A DNA stretch of 7,078 nucleotides from Candidatus Woesearchaeota archaeon (GTDB lineage: Archaea; Nanobdellota; Nanobdellia; Woesearchaeales; JACQNA01). The notes under the pieces were generated by a model, which saw nothing but the letters and a program-made list of their open reading frames with translations, was not told where the DNA came from and made no database searches. The stretch is from assembly GCA_016203335.1 (NCBI GenBank), contig JACQNA010000007.1, positions 1-7,078 on the forward strand, given 5' to 3'. Shown piece after piece: positions 1 to 4,025 of the stretch; position 1 is the stretch's first letter, and each line of letters begins with the position of its first letter. The translations under genes and the position numbers were made by a program.

Positions 1-168
1 CTTTATTTCGTACAGGAACAGCTGTGAATCAATGATATTACCTGCTCCAGGGCCATTTACCTCTATTTTATCGAGCATATTCTTGAGCACATTTCTTACG
101 TGCATGTTCTTCCCCGCTTTCTTGAGCTGTTTAAGCATAACTTCATCAAATATGAGAGCGTATGGCAT
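1..168 (-). CDS. RelE/ParE-like toxin, 5' part only (runs off the left edge)
   Basis: The 56 codons visible on the minus strand read MPYALIFDEVMLKQLKKAGK at the start and stay open to the window edge, so the C-terminus is missing. The pattern is a first beta strand (YALIFDE), a lysine-rich helix pair (about residues 10-36), then a G-P-x-A-G turn and a strand ending FLYEIK. This resembles RelE/ParE-superfamily mRNA interferase or gyrase-poison toxins, in which this strand usually leads into an R-x-x-Y/F core that would lie outside the window. The ATG at 168-166 is the only start: upstream in frame there is no other ATG before a TAA at 195-193. A TATA-like box centred about 27 nt upstream fits a leaderless transcript. 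No antitoxin gene is seen between it and the divergent PCMT gene; one could lie beyond the left edge. The family call is by resemblance only, and a solitary toxin-fold protein is possible. Confidence 0.6.
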   Translation of the reverse strand, partial: MPYALIFDEVMLKQLKKAGKNMHVRNVLKNMLDKIEVNGPGAGNIIDSQLFLYEIK

Positions 169-190
169 GTATTGCCCGAAGCAGGCATCA

Positions 191-199
191 ATTTAAACC
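191..199 (-). promoter_or_regulatory. TATA-like box for the RelE-like gene
   Basis: On the minus strand this reads GGTTTAAAT. The TTTAAA core is centred about 27 nt upstream of the ATG at 168, the distance expected if transcription starts at or next to the start codon. No Shine-Dalgarno sequence is present in between. Confidence 0.5.
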
Positions 200-221
200 T
201 TTTGATACTTTTTCTGCAACC

Positions 222-232
222 TTTAAGTATAA
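222..232 (+). promoter_or_regulatory. TATA-like box for the PCMT gene
   Basis: TTTAAGTATAA is centred about 25 nt before the ATG at 252, with no Shine-Dalgarno sequence in the pyrimidine-rich stretch between. This supports a leaderless transcript and places the PCMT start at 252 rather than at the longer in-frame ATG at 162, which would overlap the divergent gene. Confidence 0.55.
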
Positions 233-251
233 GCTCTGCTTCTACCCCTTT

Positions 252-887
252 ATGGACATGAAATCCCAGCTGCTGGGCTTCTGGAAGGCGCATTTCCATT
301 TCCGCGAGGAAGAGCTGGCTGCGTTTACAGCGGTCAAGCGGGAGGACTTCATCCCGAGGGAGCTGCTGCCCGCAGCATACCAGGACACGCCCCTTCCCCT
401 GCTCCGCGGCAAGACCATCTCGCAGCCAACAACAGTCATGCTCATGATTTCTGCATTGCAGCTGCAGCCAGGCGAGAGGGTGTTTGAGATAGGCACGGGC
501 TCCGGCTACCATGCAGCGCTGATCAGCAGGCTTGTGCAGCCGGGAAGCGTCATCACCACTGAGGTTATCCCTGAGCTGGTCCAGTTTGCGCGAGGAAACC
601 TCAACAAAGCAGGGATTCAGAATGTTTCGGTGCATGAGGAAGACGGCTCCAAGGGCATGCCGAGCGAAGCGCCGTTTGACAAGATCATCATCACTGCTGC
701 CTGCAGGGAATTTCCCCGGGAGCTGCTTGCACAGCTCAAAGACAATGGCATGATCATCGGGCCGGTCGGCAATGCGGAGGAGCAGGAGATGGTACTGGGC
801 ATCAAAGAACAAGGCGCTCTCCGCCTGCAGTTCCTCGGGCAGTTCCTGTTCACGCCGATGCACGGGAAGTACGGGTTTGAGGCGTAA
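252..887 (+). CDS. pcm: protein-L-isoaspartate O-methyltransferase (PCMT)
   Basis: A cytosolic repair enzyme that uses S-adenosylmethionine to methylate isoaspartyl residues formed by deamidation or isomerisation of Asn and Asp, starting their return to normal aspartate. Counting from the ATG at 252 it has 211 residues, normal for the family. Family landmarks are GKTISQPTTV (residues 53-62) with the conserved Ser57, SAM-binding motif I VFEIGTGSGYHAAL (77-90), an acidic residue after the second strand (Glu104 in VITTEV), the loop DGSKGMP (131-137), and the APFDKIIITAA motif (140-150) followed by QLKDNGMIIGPVG (161-173). The open frame extends back to 162, but those extra residues are not PCMT-like and overlap the divergent gene, and the TATA box at 222-232 favours 252; the ATG at 258 is a close alternative. 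The stop codon (885-887) lies inside the direct repeat bordering the inserted element at 891, so the coding sequence looks intact despite the insertion. Confidence 0.93.
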   Translation: MDMKSQLLGFWKAHFHFREEELAAFTAVKREDFIPRELLPAAYQDTPLPLLRGKTISQPTTVMLMISALQLQPGERVFEIGTGSGYHAALISRLVQPGSVITTEVIPELVQFARGNLNKAGIQNVSVHEEDGSKGMPSEAPFDKIIITAACREFPRELLAQLKDNGMIIGPVGNAEEQEMVLGIKEQGALRLQFLGQFLFTPMHGKYGFEA

Positions 888-890
888 ATC
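882..890. repeat. left 9-bp target site duplication
   Basis: GCGTAAATC occurs here, directly against the left inverted repeat, and again at 1047-1055, directly against the right one. This is the footprint expected of transposon insertion with a 9-bp staggered cut. This copy contains the last codon and the TAA stop of the PCMT gene. Confidence 0.8.
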
Positions 891-905
891 GGCTTCCCTG
901 AAAAT
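891..905 (+). repeat. left terminal inverted repeat (15 bp)
   Basis: GGCTTCCCTGAAAAT, exactly the reverse complement of 1032-1046. It starts at the base after the 9-bp direct repeat. Confidence 0.85.
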
Positions 906-1031
906 GTAGTTGCCGTCAGTTTGCGAGGCTCTTAAGCTATAGAGGTAAAACTGACAAGGGGGACGCCCCATCCGGGGAACGTCAGTCTTCCATGGCAGTT
1001 TCGCAGCCGAGCCGACGGCAACCTCGAAGAG

Positions 1032-1046
1032 ATTTTCAGGGAAGCC
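1032..1046 (-). repeat. right terminal inverted repeat (15 bp)
   Basis: ATTTTCAGGGAAGCC on the plus strand, a perfect inverted copy of 891-905. It ends at the base before the second copy of the 9-bp direct repeat. Confidence 0.85.
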
Positions 1047-1055
1047 GCGTAAATC
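1047..1055. repeat. right 9-bp target site duplication
   Basis: GCGTAAATC, identical to 882-890. Joining the two copies rebuilds a plausible pre-insertion site: the PCMT stop codon followed at once by the AT-rich promoter of the next gene. Confidence 0.8.
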
Positions 1056-1061
1056 ACAACA

Positions 1062-1069
1062 TTTATATA
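1062..1069 (+). promoter_or_regulatory. TATA box upstream of the 41-aa membrane protein
   Basis: TTTATATA lies about 36 nt before the ATG at 1102, predicting a start near 1090 and a short leader that carries the Shine-Dalgarno sequence at 1092-1098. The box is nearly symmetrical. Read on the minus strand it could instead start transcription close to the right end of the inverted-repeat element. Confidence 0.6.
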
Positions 1070-1091
1070 CTTTCACTTTTAGGATACCTTT

Positions 1092-1098
1092 AGGTGAT
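1092..1098 (+). promoter_or_regulatory. ribosome binding site of the 41-aa gene
   Basis: AGGTGAT precedes the ATG at 1102 and matches the anti-Shine-Dalgarno end of archaeal 16S rRNA. It supports translation of this very short gene. Confidence 0.6.
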
Positions 1099-1101
1099 TC
1101 C

Positions 1102-1227
1102 ATGAAGAAGAACGCAATGTTTAGCATGCATCCTGGGGCATGGTTTATTGTGGGGATTATCATCGGGGCGGTAGCAGTGTATTACTTCATCAAGACCGGC
1201 ACTATTCCCATTGTCCTGCCGAAATAA
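1102..1227 (+). CDS. small single-span membrane protein (41 aa)
   Basis: The short frame starts MKKNAMFSMHPGAWFIVGII and ends in LPK. Residues 13-29 or so (AWFIVGIIIGAVAVYYF) form one clear transmembrane helix, preceded by a short N-terminus with two lysines and followed by a short tail (IKTGTIPIVLPK). A TATA box and a Shine-Dalgarno sequence at proper spacing argue that it is expressed. It sits 35 bp before L35Ae, which has its own TATA-like box, so the two need not share a transcript. I do not recognise a named family, and no function can be given beyond a likely small membrane protein. Confidence 0.7.
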   Translation: MKKNAMFSMHPGAWFIVGIIIGAVAVYYFIKTGTIPIVLPK

Positions 1228-1232
1228 CAATC

Positions 1233-1242
1233 TTTTTAAATT
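1233..1242 (+). promoter_or_regulatory. TATA-like box for L35Ae, with T-tract
   Basis: TTTTTAAATT is centred about 25 nt upstream of the ATG at 1263, with only a pyrimidine-rich stretch between, which fits a leaderless transcript. The run of T just after the small membrane gene's stop could also serve as an archaeal oligo-T termination signal for that gene. Confidence 0.55.
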
Positions 1243-1262
1243 ACCTGTTTCTTCTCTATCTT

Positions 1263-1526
1263 ATGGATGCCCAGATAGTCAGTTTCCGGAGAAGCAGGCA
1301 CCGCCAGCACGACAATCAGATGATTCTTGCGGTTGCTGATGTTTCGGGCACCGAGGCTGCCTCTTCCTTTGTCGGGAAGCAGGTGGTATGGGAGAGCAAA
1401 GGCAAAGAGAAAAAGAGGATAGTGGGAACTGTCACCGCGTGCCACGGCACCAAGGGGAGGATTCGCGCCATCTTCGAGCGCGGGCTGCCGGGACAGAGCA
1501 TCGGCGATACGGTTACCATCAGCTAA
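1263..1526 (+). CDS. rpl35ae: 50S ribosomal protein L35Ae (eL33)
   Basis: A small large-subunit ribosomal protein found in archaea and eukaryotes but not bacteria. From the ATG at 1263 it has 87 residues, a normal archaeal length. The family signature is clear in the C-terminal half: GKQVVWES (about 40-47), then GTVTACHGTKGRIRAIFERG (about 57-76) and LPGQSIGDTVTIS at the end. These strands build the beta-barrel that contacts 23S rRNA. The frame is open back to 1140, but those residues overlap the small membrane gene and are not L35Ae-like. The TATA-like box 25 nt before 1263 supports the shorter, leaderless start. Its stop codon abuts the ATG of the bactofilin-like gene, so the two probably share a transcript. 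Confidence 0.92.
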   Translation: MDAQIVSFRRSRHRQHDNQMILAVADVSGTEAASSFVGKQVVWESKGKEKKRIVGTVTACHGTKGRIRAIFERGLPGQSIGDTVTIS

Positions 1527-1871
1527 ATGCTCCAGTTTTCTTTGGGAGGCAGCAGGATCATTTTTGATTCCGGCATGAACACCAGCATTGGCAAAGGATC
1601 AACCATTGACGGAAAGATCAGCTGCCCAGAGGTTTCTGTTGCGGGAACAGTACACGGGGATATCACCGCACAACTGGTTATTGTCCGGGAGAGCGGCACT
1701 GTCCACGGCGCCATTATTGCTGCAGAAGTCCATAACTATGGCATTATTACCGGCAGTGTGCTTGCGCAGCAGATGACAACCTATCCTGCCGGCTTTCACC
1801 AGGGCAGCTTTCAGGTTTCCTCACGGTATCATGAGCTACAGCAGGAAAAACAGTATCACCGGGAGGAGTAA
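1527..1871 (+). CDS. bactofilin-like polymer-forming protein
   Basis: The 114-residue product carries the bactofilin pattern of short repeated strands with glycines at the turns: SIGKGSTIDGKIS (about 21-33), VAGTVHGDITAQ (39-50), VRESGTVHGAIIAAEV (54-69) and ITGSVLAQQM (76-85). Bactofilins fold as right-handed beta-helices that polymerise into filaments without a nucleotide; in bacteria they act in cell shape and as scaffolds, while archaeal members are little studied. The first 16 residues and the charged Q/E/H/R-rich tail are outside the helix. The ATG at 1527 directly follows the L35Ae stop (TAA-ATG), suggesting coupled translation; an internal ATG at 1575 starts right at the conserved repeat and is a fair alternative. 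The 3' end overlaps the convergent membrane-protein gene by 36 bp. Confidence 0.75.
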   Translation: MLQFSLGGSRIIFDSGMNTSIGKGSTIDGKISCPEVSVAGTVHGDITAQLVIVRESGTVHGAIIAAEVHNYGIITGSVLAQQMTTYPAGFHQGSFQVSSRYHELQQEKQYHREE

Positions 1872-3050
1872 GCACCCCATGGCATGGTTGCGCGCAACCC
1901 CAAGCTCTGCAGGGACTATTCCTATTGCTGTTGCGGCCAGCAGGATGAGCAGCCCGATAAGCCCGGAGAACAGCAGCACTAATGCAGCAATAAATAAGGC
2001 GACCCCTATTACCAGCATGCGGTAATTCACCCTGCTGATCAGCTGGGAAAACTTTTTGGTGAGGGACAGGGTCAATGCAGTGGCAATCCCTCCGGCGATC
2101 AGCACGACTGCAGCAAGAATCATTATACTGCGCGCATCCACCTCCATCAGCTCGGCAATCACCAGGACAGCGCCGTTTCTCGCCTTGTCAATGGCATAGA
2201 GGGTGACCAGGGAAACAATCATGTTTACGGTGTTAATGCCACCCACCAATATCATAAACCCGTAATCGCCAATATTTCTCAGGAACTGGGATGCGATCAC
2301 TGCCCCCTGTGCAGGGCCGAGCCCTGGAAAAAATGCAGTGCACGAGCCGGTAATCGCTGCAGCAGTGACTGACTTTCCGATGATGCTGTTCTCCACCTGA
2401 AGCGCTGCGCCTGCACGCTGCTTCGGGATGCGCACATCTTCCAGATAGCTTGTCACCAGCATGCTCACTCCAAACAGCCCGGAGAGCAGGGGAAAGAGCG
2501 GCTGCCGGAGATTCGGCATGTTCAATACCAGGATGCCGAGGATACCGGACATCGTGAAGACGAGGAAATTGCCTGCCCGGTGCTTGTCTTTCAGTATCAT
2601 AAACGCGACCACTGCCACTAAGATATAGCCGATGAAGGGCTGCAGGACCGGGTAGACATATTTGACCAGGGGAATCAGCAGCGGGATGCCGGCGACTGCC
2701 AGGAGCAAGGCGCCGAGGGCACCAATGACCGTCAATTTTACTGCCTCGTACCCCTTGCCCTGCATGAGCAGCTTGTGCCCGGGCAGTACATTCAATGCCT
2801 GGTCCGCGTCAGGTGCGCCGAGGAAGATTGAGGGGATAGCGTCGAGAAACGTATGGGTAATTGCCATGCTCACGATGCACACCGCAATGGTGAGCGGAGA
2901 GATATACTGGAGCAGGAGGGGAGAGATGCTGAGCAGGAGCAGCGAAACAAGATTGATGTGGATGCCGGGCGTCAGGCCGGTGATGATGCCCCCGCCAACT
3001 CCCAGCAGCAGCGCCAGCAGCAATTCAGCGAGCAAGGACACGCACCTCAT
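1836..3050 (-). CDS. TctA/DUF112-family multispan membrane protein
   Basis: A 404-residue, strongly hydrophobic protein with roughly ten or more transmembrane helices. It resembles the large permease subunit (TctA, Pfam TctA/DUF112) of tripartite tricarboxylate transporters. The two halves carry related Gly-Pro motifs: GGGIITGLTPGIHIN (19-33) and ITGSCTAFFPGLGPAQGAVI (233-252). Between them, PSIFLGAPDADQALNVLPGH (73-92) followed by a glycine and lysine-rich turn matches the family's conserved cytosolic loop. No TctB or TctC (periplasmic binding protein) gene is near, so it may act alone; its substrate is unknown. The ATG at 3050 overlaps the upstream OB-fold gene by 26 bp. A GAGGTG sequence just inside this start could instead serve a GTG at 3041 or a TTG at 3035, shortening the product by three to five residues. 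Confidence 0.83.
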   Translation of the reverse strand: MRCVSLLAELLLALLLGVGGGIITGLTPGIHINLVSLLLLSISPLLLQYISPLTIAVCIVSMAITHTFLDAIPSIFLGAPDADQALNVLPGHKLLMQGKGYEAVKLTVIGALGALLLAVAGIPLLIPLVKYVYPVLQPFIGYILVAVVAFMILKDKHRAGNFLVFTMSGILGILVLNMPNLRQPLFPLLSGLFGVSMLVTSYLEDVRIPKQRAGAALQVENSIIGKSVTAAAITGSCTAFFPGLGPAQGAVIASQFLRNIGDYGFMILVGGINTVNMIVSLVTLYAIDKARNGAVLVIAELMEVDARSIMILAAVVLIAGGIATALTLSLTKKFSQLISRVNYRMLVIGVALFIAALVLLFSGLIGLLILLAATAIGIVPAELGVARNHAMGCLLLPVILFFLL

Positions 3051-3375
3051 TGCCGATCAGCTGGAGCTTTCCCTCGTATTCGTCTACTGTCCCGATGACC
3101 TCCACCAGCTGCCCGTTGCGCAGGCTGAGGTTTCCCTCCTTGAACAGCACCACCTGGATATCCTTGAGCTGCGCAACCGTGAGGAATGCCACTTTCTCAT
3201 GGTCCTCGATGGCCTGCACTACCCCCTTGATCTTAATGTCAGCCTCCAGGTCTGCTGCAGAAAGCTTGTCAATAGTGCGCTCCCCAATCGTGATATGCTC
3301 CGAAAGGTAAAACAAGACCAGAATGCCAATGGTGCCTGCTGCCAGTGATACCCTGAGGAGCACGCGTTCGTTCAT
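3025..3375 (-). CDS. membrane-anchored OB-fold protein (116 aa)
   Basis: One N-terminal transmembrane helix (about residues 6-24, VLLRVSLAAGTIGILVLFY) is followed by a short linker and an OB-fold-like beta barrel (about 45-114). Typical OB strands are ADIKIKGVVQAIEDH (45-59), VAFLTVAQLKDIQVVLFK (62-79), QLVEVIGTVDEYEGKLQLIG (89-108) and EVRVLA. This pattern is shared with tRNA-anticodon/nucleic-acid-binding OB domains, but also with OB domains that bind other ligands, so the ligand is open. It is the first gene of a minus-strand pair, and its end overlaps the start of the TctA-like gene, so the two are probably translated from one message. A TATA-like box 25-30 nt before the ATG suggests a leaderless start. 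Confidence 0.75.
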   Translation of the reverse strand: MNERVLLRVSLAAGTIGILVLFYLSEHITIGERTIDKLSAADLEADIKIKGVVQAIEDHEKVAFLTVAQLKDIQVVLFKEGNLSLRNGQLVEVIGTVDEYEGKLQLIGNEVRVLAR

Positions 3376-3398
3376 GCACAGTATTCCCTGTTTGCCTC

Positions 3399-3406
3399 TA
3401 TTTATG
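3399..3406 (-). promoter_or_regulatory. TATA-like box for the OB-fold/TctA-like pair
   Basis: On the minus strand this reads CATAAATA, centred about 27 nt upstream of the ATG at 3375. No Shine-Dalgarno sequence is seen, so transcription likely begins at the start codon. Confidence 0.55.
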
Positions 3407-3440
3407 ATTTTAGCTGCTCAAGCGCATACATTGCAGTTAT

Positions 3441-3450
3441 TCAAAAAAGA
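3441..3450 (-). terminator. possible oligo-T terminator after the receiver-domain gene
   Basis: On the minus strand TCTTTTTTGA lies 10-19 nt after the stop codon at 3460. Archaeal transcription can end at such short T-runs without a strong hairpin, and I see only a weak inverted repeat before it. Confidence 0.3.
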
Positions 3451-3459
3451 AGGCTTCGG

Positions 3460-3852
3460 CTATACAGGAGGACTATCCCTAACTATTTCTTCTAGTCTTA
3501 CTGCTACTACGTCCCACGTGCATGTTCTTTTATCAAGGAATTCCGCATTATGCCTTGCTGCTAGCTGCGCTCCATCATCTTCTGCAGAATAAAGGACTAT
3601 CCTTGGATTTTCTTTCTGTAGTCTTGTTCGTTCTACTGCTTTTGGAAAATTTAATTCTATCGCTCCTCCTTGCTCCTTTGGAAATTTTCCATCAAATAAG
3701 TATACCTTATACTGATTACCTGGCAACCTTTCTTCCAACTCAGCCAAAGAACCGCAGCTATCGCAGGTTAGCCCTCTACTTCGGAGACAACTTTCTACCC
3801 TCTGCCTTATTATAGTGGTATCTTCAAGATATAAAACGTCGTATTCAGCCAT
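3460..3852 (-). CDS. stand-alone response-regulator receiver domain protein
   Basis: A 130-residue protein with a receiver (CheY-like) fold and no output domain. The phosphorylation pocket is visible: acidic pair Glu10-Asp11 (VLYLED), phosphoacceptor Asp54 at the end of a hydrophobic strand (KVYLFDGKFP, with the usual Pro four residues later), the Ser89 switch (RIVLYSAEDD) and conserved Lys108 (AEFLDKRT). The spacing between Asp54 and Ser89 is 35 residues against 30 in CheY, implying a slightly longer loop or helix there. No histidine kinase is in the window, so the partner must lie elsewhere. The gene has a TATA box (3887-3896) and a Shine-Dalgarno sequence (3861-3866), unlike the leaderless neighbours. 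A hand count of one line inside it gives about 32% GC, lower than LonB. Divergence from LonB is noted, but no functional link is proved. Confidence 0.73.
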   Translation of the reverse strand: MAEYDVLYLEDTTIIRQRVESCLRSRGLTCDSCGSLAELEERLPGNQYKVYLFDGKFPKEQGGAIELNFPKAVERTRLQKENPRIVLYSAEDDGAQLAARHNAEFLDKRTCTWDVVAVRLEEIVRDSPPV

Positions 3853-3860
3853 CTTGATTT

Positions 3861-3866
3861 CCTCTC
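3861..3866 (-). promoter_or_regulatory. ribosome binding site of the receiver-domain gene
   Basis: GAGAGG on the minus strand, 8 nt before the ATG at 3852. With the TATA box 25-30 nt further up, it implies a short leader of about a dozen nucleotides. Confidence 0.55.
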
Positions 3867-3886
3867 ATCCTTGATAATTGTCCCTC

Positions 3887-3896
3887 TTTATATAAA
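3887..3896 (-). promoter_or_regulatory. TATA box for the receiver-domain gene
   Basis: TTTATATAAA, a self-complementary box that reads the same on both strands. For the minus strand it predicts a start near 3865, just upstream of the Shine-Dalgarno sequence. No plus-strand gene is correctly placed to use it. Confidence 0.55.
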
Positions 3897-3923
3897 GCTA
3901 GCGTTAAAGGTGATGTCAATAAT

Positions 3924-3935
3924 GTGACACGTCAC
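3924..3935. promoter_or_regulatory. GTGAC-AC-GTCAC inverted repeat, possible operator
   Basis: Perfect 5-bp arms separated by 2 bp lie between the TATA boxes of the divergent receiver-domain and LonB genes: 28 bp upstream of the first and about 60 bp upstream of the second. The size suits a homodimeric regulator, but such a short palindrome can arise by chance. Confidence 0.3.
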
Positions 3936-3995
3936 GACGGTGGTGCTGGCATTATCTTACCCCCCCATCAGATATTACCCTGCCAATCCGATACG

Positions 3996-4003
3996 TTTTA
4001 AAA
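3996..4003 (+). promoter_or_regulatory. TATA-like box for lonB
   Basis: TTTTAAAA is centred about 26 nt before the ATG at 4026, and the intervening bases are pyrimidine-rich with no Shine-Dalgarno sequence. This points to a leaderless lonB transcript and fixes the start codon. Confidence 0.6.
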
Positions 4004-4025
4004 GGCATTCTTCTTCCCTGTTCCC

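Larger units (their letters stand above)
891..1046. mobile_element. MITE-like non-autonomous element, 156 bp
   Basis: The element is bounded by perfect 15-bp inverted repeats (891-905 and 1032-1046) and by perfect 9-bp direct repeats outside them. Inside lies a second pair of inverted repeats, GTTGCCGTC (909-917) and GACGGCAAC (1014-1022). Further in, GTCAGTTT (915-922) pairs with AAACTGAC (948-955), CTGAC (951-955) with GTCAG (981-985), and CCCC (966-969) with GGGG (974-977). Several of these overlap, so alternative foldings are possible. I see no credible transposase reading frame, so it would be moved by an enzyme encoded elsewhere. A 9-bp duplication is known for several DDE transposase families (IS1, and some IS4, IS5 and IS256 members), but I cannot assign one. 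The alternative, a structured non-coding RNA with a long closing stem, does not by itself explain the flanking direct repeats. I do not recognise it as SRP or RNase P RNA. Confidence 0.77.

Noticed and set aside
162..251. N-terminal extension of PCMT from the ATG at 162
   Set aside because: The extra 30 residues do not look like PCMT, overlap the divergent toxin-like start and cross a good TATA-like box.
891..1046. SRP RNA, RNase P RNA or H/ACA guide RNA
   Set aside because: The long end-to-end stem suggested a structured RNA, but I could not find the SRP helix 8 or RNase P conserved core sequences. ACA at 1056-1058 is too far from the stem to support an H/ACA guide. The flanking 9-bp direct repeats are better explained by transposition.
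96..1163. A 355-codon open frame on the minus strand across pcm and the inverted-repeat element
   Set aside because: It is antisense to a clear PCMT gene, has low-complexity composition without family motifs, and runs through a transposon-like element. It is an artefact of GC-biased codon use.
2662..3348. A 228-codon plus-strand frame over the TctA-like and OB-fold genes
   Set aside because: It is antisense to two genes with clear family features, and its own product has no coherent domain.
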